Positions 1 to 8,421 of a stretch of 47,617 nucleotides of DNA are shown piece after piece. Source of the DNA: Lachnospiraceae bacterium (lineage in GTDB: Bacteria > Bacillota > Clostridia > Lachnospirales > Lachnospiraceae); assembly GCA_017437785.1 (NCBI GenBank), contig JAFRXH010000050.1, positions 1 to 47,617 on the forward strand. Reading direction: 5' to 3'. Each line of letters starts with the position of its first letter. Within the stretch, counting starts at the first letter, position 1. Under the pieces are notes generated by a model. The model made no database searches. It was not told the DNA's origin and saw only the letters and a list, made by a program, of their open reading frames with translations. The position numbers and the translations under genes were made by a program.

Positions 1-8
1 GTTTCCAT
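1..8 (-). CDS. Start of a leftward gene running off the window (partial)
   Basis: Reading the minus strand from position 8, an ATG is followed by only two further partial codons (Met-Glu-Thr or similar) before the window ends. The call rests on a strong ribosome binding site, AAGGAGG on the minus strand (plus-strand 17-23), eight bases upstream of the ATG. Product unknown. It would be transcribed away from the ArsA-like gene, so the 170 bases between them would hold its promoter; no convincing -35/-10 pair was seen there. Confidence 0.4.
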
Positions 9-145
9 TGGAATATCCTCCTTAAATGTGATTTTTACAAGGTAAAGGATGATATATTATGCAAAGTTAATCAACGGAAGAATACAGTATTTTCGAGGAT
101 TTATGGAGGTTACTTTTCATAATCTACAGCTTTCCATAACCCACT

Positions 146-165
146 TTATGCGAAGCTTCGCATAA
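146..165. repeat. 20-bp perfect palindrome at the broken 5' end of the ArsA-like gene
   Basis: TTATGCGAAGCTTCGCATAA reads identically on both strands over all 20 bases. It lies directly before the point (about 167-175) where the reading frame begins to match an ArsA P-loop: the codons read V-N-K-T-S-M-A where the family has G-x-G-K-T-[ST]. An in-frame stop lies at 137-139, so the upstream DNA is not part of that reading frame. A perfect palindrome of this size is typical of a recombinase or regulator binding site, or of a junction between two inverted copies of one sequence. What it does here is unknown. Confidence 0.7.
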
Positions 166-181
166 CGTAAACAAGACCAGC

Positions 182-1297
182 ATGGCGTGTGCCAGCGCAT
201 GCAGGATCGCAAAGTCGGGGAAGAAAGTGCTGGTAATGAGCACGGATCCGGCACACAGTCTGGGAGATTCCTTCGGCGTAAAGATAGGGCGCGATGCAAC
301 AAGGCTTTCGGATAAGCTTTACGCCATCGAGATAGATACGGTCTATGAAAGCGAAAAAAGCTGGGGCAGCATAAAGGATTATATCAAGAACCTGCTTACG
401 GCAAAAGGCAGCGGTGGCGGTATCGAAGTGGAAGAACTGCTGGTATTCCCCGGCCTTGAAGAACTCTTCTCCATGTTTAAGATACTGGAGGTAGTGGAGA
501 GCGGTGAGTACGATACCGTTATCGTAGACTGTGCACCCACGGGTGAAACCCTGGCGCTGCTTAAATATCCGGAAAGACTATCGGGGCTCATCAGGAAAGT
601 GCTGCCCATGGAGAGGACTCTGGTTAAGACCGGCGGCAAGCTGATCGAAGGTATCATGAAGGTGCCTATGCCGGAAGACAGCGTGTTTGACGATATCGAG
701 TATCTTATGGATAAAATGGAGCGCCTGCAGAAGCTGATGCTGGATAAGAGCGTGGTGAGTCTGCGTGTGGTGACCACGCCGGAAAAGATAGTCATAAGCG
801 AAGCAAAGCGCAATTTCACCTGCCTCTATCTTTATCACTACAACGTGGACGCCGTGATCGTAAACCACATCTATCCGGAAAAGGCTATGGAAGGGTATTT
901 CAGCAAGTGGCAGAAGCTGCAGGAGGATGCCCTTAACGAGATAAAGGAATCTTTCAGCGAAGTTCCCCGCTTTTATGTGGAGCTGCAGGACAAGGAGATC
1001 CGCACCATGGAAGTACTGGAAGAAGTTGGTGATAAGATCTTCGGTGAGGCAGATCCTTCGGCTGTCCTGTTTGAAAACGAGATCTACAGTGTCGATACCG
1101 AAAATAACACGCTCCGCATCTATCTGCCCTTTGCGGATAAAGAAGAGCTGCGTCTTGAGCAGGTTCATAACGAGCTGATCGTAGGCGTTAAGAACGAAAG
1201 CCGCAAATTCCCCATGCCTTCGGAATTCGCCGGCTATGACATCGCATCAGCCAAATTTGCCGACGGGTATCTGAATATTCGATTCGAACAGGAATAA
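182..1297 (+). pseudogene. ArsA/Get3-family ATPase lacking its N-terminal P-loop
   Basis: This is an ArsA-type ATPase. Family members bind ATP through an N-terminal deviant Walker A (GKGGVGKT) and act in metalloid efflux or membrane protein handling. Visible are the switch I segment STDPAHSLGDSF (residues 20-31), the switch II segment DCAPTGET (116-123) and a C-terminal small-heat-shock-like beta domain (about 296-371) seen in bacterial ArsA-HSP20 fusions. The Walker A is absent: the open frame starts within it, after an in-frame stop at 137, and no ribosome binding site precedes the ATG at 182. As it stands the protein could not bind ATP normally, so it is broken, or its 5' end lies elsewhere after a rearrangement or misassembly. 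The remaining 371 codons are intact, which argues for a recent event. Confidence 0.75.
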
Positions 1298-1405
1298 GAT
1301 TGTTCGGGCTACGCCCTCAGAATGACAGAAACCGCAGCGGTATTTACGGTGATTATGCCATCATTTGCCGGAAGTGTCATTCTGAGCGAAGCGAAGAATC
1401 CTGAC
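1298..1405. repeat. Inverted pair of a dispersed repeat between arsA-like gene and aspS
   Basis: CTCAGAATGACA (1316-1327) and its exact reverse complement TGTCATTCTGAG (1375-1386) face each other, flanked by related bases (GATTGTTCGGGC at 1299 onward and GCGAAGCGAAGAATC up to about 1400). Related copies occur at about 10138-10163, 10892-10997 and, more degenerate, 44622-44649. All sit just after a gene's stop codon. The pair could fold into a long hairpin and end the upstream transcript, but no U-run follows. Confidence 0.6.
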
Positions 1406-1449
1406 AGACTTAATGCCCGCAAAAAACTATATGTTATTTGCAAAATATG

Positions 1450-1458
1450 TGTTATAAT
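1450..1458 (+). promoter_or_regulatory. Extended -10 promoter for aspS
   Basis: TGTTATAAT: a consensus TATAAT at 1453-1458 preceded by TG at 1450-1451, the extended -10 arrangement. No good -35 lies 17 bases upstream (TATGTT). Transcription would start near 1465, about 50 bases before the aspS ATG. Confidence 0.5.
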
Positions 1459-1516
1459 ATCTCGGATTTTGATCAAAGACAGGAATGTCAATGTATTTAA
1501 GAAAGAGGTAATCAAA

Positions 1517-3313
1517 ATGACACAATCACGTACACACAATTGCGGAGAATTAAGACAGTCGGATGTGGGAAAGAAAGTCACCCTCTGCGGCTGGATGGAG
1601 AATATGAGGGAGGTAGGCGGAAATCTTGCCTTCGTCATCATGAGAGATTACTACGGCACTACGCAGCTGGTAGTCGAAGATGAGGACATGGTCCGCAAGT
1701 TCAAGGATATCACCAAGGAATCCACCATAAAGATCGAAGGCGAGGTAAGGGAGCGCAGCAATAAGAATCCCAAGATCCCTACCGGTGATGTGGAAGTTAT
1801 CCCCACCGGCGTTGTGGTCCTTGGCAGGAACCGTAACAATGAGCTTCCCTTCGAGATAAACCGAAGCAAAGAAGCAGATGAGAACCTGCGTCTTAAATAC
1901 CGTTATCTGGATCTGCGTAATCCGGAGGTTAAGAAGAATATCGTACTGCGTTGCAACGTGGTAGCAGAGCTGCGCAGACTTATGACCCAGGAAGGCTTCC
2001 TGGAGATGACCACACCCATACTTACGGCTTCATCTCCCGAAGGCGCAAGAGATTATCTGGTACCTGCAAGAAAGCATCCCGGAAAGTTCTACGCACTGCC
2101 CCAGGCACCCCAGCAGTTTAAGCAGCTGCTTATGACCTCCGGTTTTGACCGTTATTTCCAGATAGCACCCTGCTTCCGTGATGAGGACGCAAGAGGCGAC
2201 CGTACTCCCGGTGAGTTCTACCAGATGGATATGGAGATGGCTTTCGCAGATCAGGAAGATGTCCTGGGCGTTCTGGAAAAAGTACTGGTTCCCGTATTTG
2301 AGAAGTACGGTATCTATAAGAGGATCACTCCCGCACCTTTCAAGCGCATTCCTTATCTTGAGGCTATGGATAAGTACGGTACCGATAAGCCGGATCTGCG
2401 TATAGACCTTGAGCTTCAGGATGCAACGGATCTTCTTAAGGGCTGCGGCTTCGGACCTTTCGAAGAGAGTGCGGATACAAAGATAAAGGCTGTGGTAGTT
2501 TCGGATTTCAAGGCTACCCGCAAGCAGATAGACCAGCTGGTAGCGGATGTTGAAGTTCAGACCGCACGCAAGACTTTCTGGTTCCGTCTGGATGAGAACG
2601 GAGAGATCGTAGGCGGTATCTCCAAGTTTGTAGCACCCATCAAGGATAAGGTTGTTGAAGGTCTTGGTCTTAAGGCAGGCGATTTTGTAGGACTGGCAGC
2701 AGGTGCGCTTGGAGTGGCACAGAAGACCGCAGGTGTAATGCGCAGCAAGCTTGGTCTGCTCTGCCCCGAGCATATGGATAAAGAACAGTATCAGTTCTGC
2801 TGGATCGTTGATTTCCCTATGTACGAGATAGGAGAGGAGTCCGGCGAGCTTGAGTTCTGCCACAATCCTTTCTCCATGCCCAACGGCGGACTTGAGATCC
2901 TTGAAAAAGCAGCTAAGGGAGAGGTTGATCCCTTAAGCATCACTGCATTCCAGTACGACCTGGTCATAAACGGTTATGAGTCGGCATCAGGTGCCGTACG
3001 TAACCACGATCCGGAGATAATGGTAAAGGCGTTTGAAATGGTACGCCTTGGCGAGGATGATGTTAAGGCTAAGTTCCCCGCTATGTACAACGCCTTCACT
3101 TACGGTGCGCCCCCTCACGCAGGTGCAGCGCCCGGAGTTGACCGTATGATAATGCTGCTCACCGGTGAGGAATCCATCCGTGAGGTCATCACCTTCCCGA
3201 TGAACAAGAATGCGGCGGATCTGATGATGGATGCACCTTCAGCAGTAAGCGAGAAGCAGCTTAACGAACTGCACTTACAGTGCGTACTTCCGGAGGATGA
3301 TAAGGAAGAGTAA
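1517..3313 (+). CDS. aspS: Aspartyl-tRNA synthetase
   Basis: Charges tRNA-Asp with aspartate in the cytosol. The 598-residue length is normal for the bacterial type. In order: OB-fold anticodon-binding domain with GWMENMREVGGN (about 25-36), class II catalytic core with motif 2 around FRDEDARGDRTPGEF, the bacteria-specific GAD insertion, motif 3 in GVDRM, and a C-terminal FPMNKNAADLM block. The ATG at 1517 was chosen although the frame is open back to 1322, because GAAAGAGG stands just upstream and homology starts at SRTHNCGEL. It appears to be a single-gene unit, with its own extended -10 promoter and a strong terminator at 3364. Whether it is discriminating or also charges tRNA-Asn cannot be told here. 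Confidence 0.97.
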   Translation: MTQSRTHNCGELRQSDVGKKVTLCGWMENMREVGGNLAFVIMRDYYGTTQLVVEDEDMVRKFKDITKESTIKIEGEVRERSNKNPKIPTGDVEVIPTGVVVLGRNRNNELPFEINRSKEADENLRLKYRYLDLRNPEVKKNIVLRCNVVAELRRLMTQEGFLEMTTPILTASSPEGARDYLVPARKHPGKFYALPQAPQQFKQLLMTSGFDRYFQIAPCFRDEDARGDRTPGEFYQMDMEMAFADQEDVLGVLEKVLVPVFEKYGIYKRITPAPFKRIPYLEAMDKYGTDKPDLRIDLELQDATDLLKGCGFGPFEESADTKIKAVVVSDFKATRKQIDQLVADVEVQTARKTFWFRLDENGEIVGGISKFVAPIKDKVVEGLGLKAGDFVGLAAGALGVAQKTAGVMRSKLGLLCPEHMDKEQYQFCWIVDFPMYEIGEESGELEFCHNPFSMPNGGLEILEKAAKGEVDPLSITAFQYDLVINGYESASGAVRNHDPEIMVKAFEMVRLGEDDVKAKFPAMYNAFTYGAPPHAGAAPGVDRMIMLLTGEESIREVITFPMNKNAADLMMDAPSAVSEKQLNELHLQCVLPEDDKEE

Positions 3314-3363
3314 AGACTCAGGTATCCTGAGCTAAGGATCTTGAAAGAGTACAGGTTAGAAGT

Positions 3364-3396
3364 AAACCGCAGGGTATCTAACACCCTGCGGTTTTT
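3364..3396 (+). terminator. Rho-independent terminator of aspS
   Basis: Perfect 9-bp stem CCGCAGGGT / ACCCTGCGG (3367-3375 and 3383-3391) with a 7-base loop, followed by TTTTT. An A-run just before the stem may let it work partly on the other strand. Confidence 0.9.
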
Positions 3397-3435
3397 ATAG
3401 CTGTCTCATAAAGGAAAACGGTATGAAATCCCTAA

Positions 3436-3453
3436 AACCATCAAAATAATGGT
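3436..3453. promoter_or_regulatory. Second, imperfect operator copy upstream of the HTH/HipA operon
   Basis: AACCATCA at 3436-3443 repeats the left half of the main operator at 3469, and ACCAT-N7-ATGGT (3437-3453) forms a weaker inverted repeat. The two AACCATCA half-sites start 33 bases apart, about three helical turns, so two repressor dimers could sit on one DNA face. Confidence 0.6.
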
Positions 3454-3462
3454 AAAATGGCC

Positions 3463-3491
3463 TTGACTAACCATCATATTGATGGTTTAAT
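3463..3491 (+). promoter_or_regulatory. Promoter of the HTH/HipA operon
   Basis: TTGACT (3463-3468), 17-bp spacer, TTTAAT (3486-3491). The predicted transcript starts near 3498, downstream of the in-frame ATG at 3457, which therefore cannot be the real start of the first gene. Confidence 0.7.
3469..3487. promoter_or_regulatory. Perfect inverted-repeat operator filling the promoter spacer
   Basis: AACCATCATATTGATGGTT is an 8-bp perfect inverted repeat with a 3-base centre. It occupies the whole spacer between the -35 and -10 boxes and overlaps the -10 by two bases. A dimeric regulator bound here would exclude RNA polymerase, as expected for autorepression by the HTH protein encoded just downstream. 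Confidence 0.75.
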
Positions 3492-3522
3492 CGAAGCAGA
3501 GATGGAAATAGGAGCCAAAAGA

Positions 3523-4062
3523 ATGAAGTACATAATTCCGGAATATACAACTGCAGAACACATCAGGGAACTCAGGAAACGGCTTAATATGACGCAAAAG
3601 GAGTTCGCGGAATTTGTGGGATGTTCAAAGCCTACTGTAGAGCGCTGGGAGAGCAGTGATAAGAAGATCACAGGGCCGGTAGTAACATTGATGGAAATCC
3701 TGAAGCGCGAAAAAGCATGGCCTAAGAAGCTGAGTATTCCGGAAAAAAAGTTCAGGCTTCGGATATATTATATGTACAGGGATGAGATATGTACTATCAT
3801 AGATGTTGATGAGAGCCGGCGCCTGGTTGAGATTAAGAACTATACCGATAATCTGCAATACCGCGCATTTGGAATAAATACGGAACCTTCGTTTGAGGAT
3901 TATGAAGAATTTCTGGAATCAAGGTGTTTTCCCAGAACCCGCGACAAAATGAAACTTGAGCTGGATAAGCTGGGGATTCCTTTTTATGATCCTATGATGA
4001 TCATCGAAAAGACTGAGGGACGTATGGCGGATGACGACTTTTGGCTTAAGATAGAGGTGTAG
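3523..4062 (+). CDS. XRE-type HTH antitoxin/regulator with C-terminal HipA-associated domain
   Basis: A 179-residue protein. Residues about 8-60 form an XRE-type helix-turn-helix (RKRLNMTQKEFAEFVGCSKP, then TVERWES). The remaining 115 residues (LRIYYMYRDEICTIIDVDES through DDDFWLKIEV) are a separate domain that I associate with the HipS/HipA N-terminal region; this is from pattern memory and weaker than the HTH call. Start at 3523: AGGAG (3510-3514) is correctly spaced and the promoter lies inside any longer frame. The kinase gene starts three bases after the stop. Likely role: neutralise the HipA-like kinase and repress the operon through the palindromes at 3436 and 3469. Confidence 0.8.
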   Translation: MKYIIPEYTTAEHIRELRKRLNMTQKEFAEFVGCSKPTVERWESSDKKITGPVVTLMEILKREKAWPKKLSIPEKKFRLRIYYMYRDEICTIIDVDESRRLVEIKNYTDNLQYRAFGINTEPSFEDYEEFLESRCFPRTRDKMKLELDKLGIPFYDPMMIIEKTEGRMADDDFWLKIEV

Positions 4063-4065
4063 CTG

Positions 4066-4872
4066 ATGGTAGAATTGTATGAGGGCGACATTAGAGATGA
4101 CGGCAGAAAGTCATCCAAGGGAAACCAGTTAAAATGGCAAAAAGAAGATATCTGGTATAAGGCTGACTACCTTGGTTATGAAGGCCTTGCAGAGTGTGTG
4201 GTTTCTGCGCTGTTAAAGAGATCCTCATTGTCAGAAAATGAATTCGTGATATATGAGCCGGAGAGCATAAGGTACAAGTCTCAGGTATACAATGGATGCC
4301 GCAGTATGGATTTTGCAGCCGGATGGCAGACCATCACATTGGAGCGTCTTTTTAAAAACAGATTCGGTACAGGACTTAATCAGGGGATATATTCAATAGA
4401 GGATCATGAACAGCGCCTTAAATTTCTGGTGGATTGCGCAGAGCGGATAACAGGTCTTAAAGATTTTGGGAAATATATCTGCAAGCTGTTTACAATCGAT
4501 GCTTTTTTTCTAAATGAGGACAGGCACACGCATAATATATCCGTGCTGATGAATAAGGATGAATTCAGATACTGTCCGATATATGATAACGGCGCAGCGC
4601 TTTTGTCTGACATGTCAATGGATTATCCTATGGGATGCGATGTATATGAAGAGATCAATAATGTACACGCAAAGACGATCTGTGAGTCCTTTGATGAGCA
4701 GCTTGATATAGCTGAAAAACTATACGGCAGGCAGCTTGTATTTACGTTCAGTGCAGAGGATATCCGAAATGTTCTGAACGGGATCGGAATATATGATGAT
4801 GCAGTAAAGCAGCGTGTGGAACTGATCCTCCTTCAGCAGCGAAGGAAATACGGAAACCTCTTTGCAAAATAA
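4066..4872 (+). CDS. HipA-like serine/threonine kinase (toxin)
   Basis: A 268-residue HipA/CtkA-type kinase. Seen: a glycine-rich segment YLGYEGLAE (about 35-43), the catalytic loop with D152-R153-H154 and N157 (NEDRHTHN), and the metal-binding D174-N175-G176 (YDNGAAL). It is shorter than E. coli HipA (about 440) because the N-terminal subdomain is absent, as in the HipT kinase of HipBST systems. Known relatives phosphorylate glutamyl- or tryptophanyl-tRNA synthetase and trigger growth arrest; the target here is unknown. All catalytic positions recognisable by eye are kept, so it is probably active. It is cotranscribed with the HTH gene upstream. Confidence 0.85.
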   Translation: MVELYEGDIRDDGRKSSKGNQLKWQKEDIWYKADYLGYEGLAECVVSALLKRSSLSENEFVIYEPESIRYKSQVYNGCRSMDFAAGWQTITLERLFKNRFGTGLNQGIYSIEDHEQRLKFLVDCAERITGLKDFGKYICKLFTIDAFFLNEDRHTHNISVLMNKDEFRYCPIYDNGAALLSDMSMDYPMGCDVYEEINNVHAKTICESFDEQLDIAEKLYGRQLVFTFSAEDIRNVLNGIGIYDDAVKQRVELILLQQRRKYGNLFAK

Positions 4873-4906
4873 ACAATCTGCATTACGGATCATAAGGAGA
4901 ATCAGC

Positions 4907-5674
4907 ATGATAACTAATATATATGAAACAGTCAGGCAGCAGCTCTCATTAGAATTTAACTGCGCGCCGGAGGACTTTTTAAAGGATGAGAATATCATCA
5001 CGACACCTATACTGCATGAGAAGAGAAGAAAGTTTTCGGAGAAGCCCTTTTTCCTGCAGATGGCGACATTCGGGAAGAATACGGTCATATCTGCGGATGA
5101 GCGTATCCATCCCTGGCTTAAGGAATGGATAAAAGAAAAGGAAGGATTCTGGCTGTTTGAACAGCATAATTTTTACGAGCTGGAGAAGGAGCTTCGCAGG
5201 TACGGATATAAGATGGCACTGACCCATCACATGTTCCTGCCACGGCCGGAACTTATGGATATAAAGACGGATCTTAAGATAAGATGGCTGGAGCAGGAGG
5301 ACATCTTAGCTTATTACGGAAGGGAGGAATTCTCCAACGCATTATGCGACAGATTCCGCCCCGACAGGCCGGATATGCTGGCGGTAGTTGCGTTGGACGG
5401 TGAAGATATCAGGGGCATGGCAGGCTGCTCCGCAGACAGCCCTGAAATGTGGCAGATAGGCATAGATGTACTGCCGCAGTACAGGGGAAGGGGCATTGCA
5501 AAGATATTGGTATCGATTCTTCGTGATGAGGTATTCAGAAGAGGAGCATTGCCATATTACGGAACAAGCCTTTCGAATCTTGGGTCATGGAAGACCGCGC
5601 TGGGCAGCGGCTTTTCACCTGCCTGGGTGGAAGTGGAGACCAGAGAAGATAAGGACGAAAGCTTCGCCAAGTAG
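4907..5674 (+). CDS. GNAT-family N-acetyltransferase
   Basis: A 255-residue two-part GNAT protein. The C-terminal half (about 130-240) carries the acetyl-CoA site, IGIDVLPQYRGRGIAKILVS, matching the V-x-x-x-x-RGxGxA pyrophosphate loop, preceded by GMAGCS (beta-4). The N-terminal 120 residues are a helical, degenerate GNAT-like half seen in some Firmicute proteins of unknown substrate. Start at 4907 follows AAGGAGA at good spacing. It lies 34 bases after the HipA-like gene with no terminator between, so it may be the third gene of that operon; whether it takes part in the toxin system cannot be told. No clear terminator follows. Confidence 0.8.
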   Translation: MITNIYETVRQQLSLEFNCAPEDFLKDENIITTPILHEKRRKFSEKPFFLQMATFGKNTVISADERIHPWLKEWIKEKEGFWLFEQHNFYELEKELRRYGYKMALTHHMFLPRPELMDIKTDLKIRWLEQEDILAYYGREEFSNALCDRFRPDRPDMLAVVALDGEDIRGMAGCSADSPEMWQIGIDVLPQYRGRGIAKILVSILRDEVFRRGALPYYGTSLSNLGSWKTALGSGFSPAWVEVETREDKDESFAK

Positions 5675-5694
5675 TTTTCTTACAAAACTGTAAT

Positions 5695-5722
5695 TTGCCA
5701 TCTCCCGGTACTATGCTATACT
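5695..5722 (+). promoter_or_regulatory. Promoter of the FtsX permease/two-component operon
   Basis: TTGCCA (5695-5700), 16-bp spacer, TATACT (5717-5722); start predicted near 5729, just before GAGGAGAGG and the permease ATG at 5743. Confidence 0.6.
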
Positions 5723-5742
5723 TTTGCATAGAGGAGAGGTAA

Positions 5743-8421
5743 ATGGGCTACTATCTGCACCTGGCAAAACAGTATATGTGGCATAATAAAGCGCGTACCC
5801 TGTACTCGGTGCTGGGGATCGCGCTTACTTTTATCTTAAGCTTCTGCATACTCACGGCAGGATATTCCTTCTGGGATTATGAGTTTTATTCCGTATACAG
5901 TCAGCGGCCTTATGAGCTCTTTTCACATGACGATAATACTCCGTATACCAAAGAAAAGGTAGATGCACTTAAACGCATGTTCAAGGATGAAAATATAGAA
6001 GAAGTGCGCATAGATATTGGAGATCCTGAATACCCCTCATACTGGCGCAGGGTTCTATACGATCAGTTAAAAGCCGGGGAAAGATATGCGGTAAGGATAA
6101 GACTTAAGGATACGCATGATCTTAAGAAAAGCGCCGCCGAGCTTAACAAAAAATACGGCATTGAGTTCTGGGTAGAAAACTATGTGGCACATTATTTAAG
6201 GCAGGATGAATCCGCAGAGACGGCGCTTTTAAATTTCCTCTTAACCTTCGGCGCGACGCTGTTCGGACTGTTTTCTGTCGTTATAATCAGGAATACTATG
6301 ATGATAGCTGTGACGGAGCGCAGCAGGGATTATGGTCTGCTGCGATGTGTGGGAATGTCAGAGAGGCAGAATCTGATACTGCTCCTAACCGAAGGCATCA
6401 TCATGAGTCTTATGGCATCGGTTCTTGGGCTGGGGGCCGGTTTTGAGCTGCTTAAGCTCTTTGAACCCTGGATCATCAAAATGCTGGATCTTATGGATGT
6501 ATTTGAATTCCGTTTCTACCCTAAAGCAGCTTTGTATACCACATTTTTATGTATAGGTGTTACGCTGTTTTCTCTTGTAGAGCCGTTCAGACTTTCTTCG
6601 CAGGTTTCGCCTTTAGAGGCGTTGCGAGGTGTCCTTGCAAAGGAACTGACCGTCGGTAAAGCGATAAAGCAGCTGGCATCTAAGCTGACTAAGAAAAAGA
6701 AGAAAAAAGAGAAAACTTCCCTGGCGGAGAAGCTTTTTGGCGTGAGCGGCTTTTATGCGCACAGGAATGCGAAGCGGGGCCGTGGCGGCACAAAGGCAGT
6801 TTTTATCGTGATATTTATATCAAACTTGCTGCTTTTATCGGTCATGTCCGATGCGGAATCGCTCAAGGCAACCATGAAAAAATCCGTTCTGGGTACGGCA
6901 GATGAATACAGGGAGGCTGTATACAGAAGGCGCATGAACACCATAGTCCCCTTATATGATGATGAATGGAATGAAAAACTGCGCGCCATACTTAAGGAAA
7001 AGTATGATGTAAGTGATACTTTTTCGATCATGTACAGGAATATCTATTATAAAGTAAACATATCCCCGTTTTTTTATGATGAAGAATTAAAACGCCTTTG
7101 TGATAACGGTCATGGCGGCGTTACGCAGATATTTGAGATGGGCTGCAATGAGGAGGATATGGAAAAGGAAAGACCGTATCTTATCGAAGGGGAGCTGGAT
7201 TATGAGAGGATGATAGATGAAAATGCCGTGCTGCTATGCGATATTTCACCTGCGCTGAAAAGTGAAGGGCGAAAGACCTCTTATCATGCCGGTGACAGCA
7301 TAGAGATATTAAGTCTTGAAGGCGCAATAAAAGCCGCACGCTTATACCGGGATGCTGTAGCAGCGGTATCGGAGCGAAGGGGGATAGGTGCCTGGCGGGA
7401 CTTAAATAAAGTGGTATACTTTGAAAACGGCGAAGAAAAAAGAACAGACCGGCTTACGGATCCGGAGGATGAAAAGAAAGATCTGCCTGTTCTGGACTCC
7501 TACAGAAAGAATGGAGGCAGTGATGAGTACTTCCGTGCTCTTATGGATGAAATCCTCAGCGAACTGAGAAAAATGGGGTACGACTGCGAAGAGAGGCTGC
7601 CGGAGAATAATTATCAGATATCCGGGGCTTTGGAGGCCTTAAGGGAAGAGATGTTTGAGGAAGGGTTTAAGGAAGAACTTAAGGTGATGGGTATCCTTTC
7701 CGATGAGATCTATACTGCAGGCAGTCTGGATGGTACTCGTGTAAATGATATGCAGGCCGGTTCCTATATCCGCATTGTCTACCCGGTTGAAAGCTTATGC
7801 AGGAAGTTTGATGAGCTTGCAGCGGCAGTGGGCGGTGAGAGGAGAAATGACGGGTATTATTTTAAGCAAAGCGATAGGGTAGAGACGCTCTGGCTGGATT
7901 CATATCTTAAATATCGATGCGAGACCGGTGTCAGGCGCGATATGGATCTGCTCGATCAGGCTGTTATGGAATTTGCGGAGGATAACGGATTGGAATACTA
8001 TAACAGGTATCAAAATGATTATTTCCAAATGGCGAATGCGCTTAATGTGGTAACTCTTGTCTGTGTGCTGGTCACAGGCTTCATCATGCTGGTATGCATC
8101 TTCCAGCTGCTCAATACCCTGCAGGCAGATATGCGTATACGCAAAAAGGAAATGTGGCTGTATGATGTGATGGGCATGGATCCTTTACAGAAATTTAAAA
8201 TGATGCTGATAGAGCATGGCTTCGGAGTAGTCTTTTCGGCTTTAGCGGGAAGTATCGTAAGCTTTCTTGTCAGTTATTTTGTTATAAAAAGGCTTATAAT
8301 TTTACAAGCCGGGGCGGATTATGTATTTAAATGGCCCATTGGAGCGGCCCTTACGATATGTGTTCTGATATTTGGAATAGTTGCGGGCGCAAATTATATA
8401 GAGTGGAAGAGAAGCGCATGA
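5743..8421 (+). CDS. FtsX-type ABC transporter permease with large extracellular domain
   Basis: An 892-residue membrane protein with two FtsX-like halves. Half one: TM1 (about 18-40), an outside segment (about 45-160), then three TMs (about 165-290) including the ERSRDYGLLRCVGMS motif that contacts the ATPase. A lysine-rich cytosolic stretch (KKKKKKEK, about 315) follows. Half two: one TM (about 345-362), a roughly 390-residue extracellular domain, and three C-terminal TMs. The family works with a MacB/BceA-type ATPase in antimicrobial peptide resistance, export or sensing. The ATG overlap with the response regulator and the kinase downstream suggest a Bce-like sensing and detoxifying module. 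The extracellular domain is not one I recognise. RBS GAGGAGAGG. Confidence 0.85.
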   Translation: MGYYLHLAKQYMWHNKARTLYSVLGIALTFILSFCILTAGYSFWDYEFYSVYSQRPYELFSHDDNTPYTKEKVDALKRMFKDENIEEVRIDIGDPEYPSYWRRVLYDQLKAGERYAVRIRLKDTHDLKKSAAELNKKYGIEFWVENYVAHYLRQDESAETALLNFLLTFGATLFGLFSVVIIRNTMMIAVTERSRDYGLLRCVGMSERQNLILLLTEGIIMSLMASVLGLGAGFELLKLFEPWIIKMLDLMDVFEFRFYPKAALYTTFLCIGVTLFSLVEPFRLSSQVSPLEALRGVLAKELTVGKAIKQLASKLTKKKKKKEKTSLAEKLFGVSGFYAHRNAKRGRGGTKAVFIVIFISNLLLLSVMSDAESLKATMKKSVLGTADEYREAVYRRRMNTIVPLYDDEWNEKLRAILKEKYDVSDTFSIMYRNIYYKVNISPFFYDEELKRLCDNGHGGVTQIFEMGCNEEDMEKERPYLIEGELDYERMIDENAVLLCDISPALKSEGRKTSYHAGDSIEILSLEGAIKAARLYRDAVAAVSERRGIGAWRDLNKVVYFENGEEKRTDRLTDPEDEKKDLPVLDSYRKNGGSDEYFRALMDEILSELRKMGYDCEERLPENNYQISGALEALREEMFEEGFKEELKVMGILSDEIYTAGSLDGTRVNDMQAGSYIRIVYPVESLCRKFDELAAAVGGERRNDGYYFKQSDRVETLWLDSYLKYRCETGVRRDMDLLDQAVMEFAEDNGLEYYNRYQNDYFQMANALNVVTLVCVLVTGFIMLVCIFQLLNTLQADMRIRKKEMWLYDVMGMDPLQKFKMMLIEHGFGVVFSALAGSIVSFLVSYFVIKRLIILQAGADYVFKWPIGAALTICVLIFGIVAGANYIEWKRSA

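Noticed and set aside
578-1168. Long open frame on the minus strand inside the ArsA-like gene
   Set aside because: No RBS, no recognisable domain, fully covered by a frame with clear homology; a codon-bias shadow.
1322-1516. N-terminal extension of aspS by 65 codons
   Set aside because: The extension runs through the dispersed repeat and the extended -10 promoter, and AspRS homology begins just after the ATG at 1517, which has its own RBS.
2030-2863. 277-codon minus-strand frame inside aspS
   Set aside because: Antisense shadow of a conserved enzyme; no RBS or domain.
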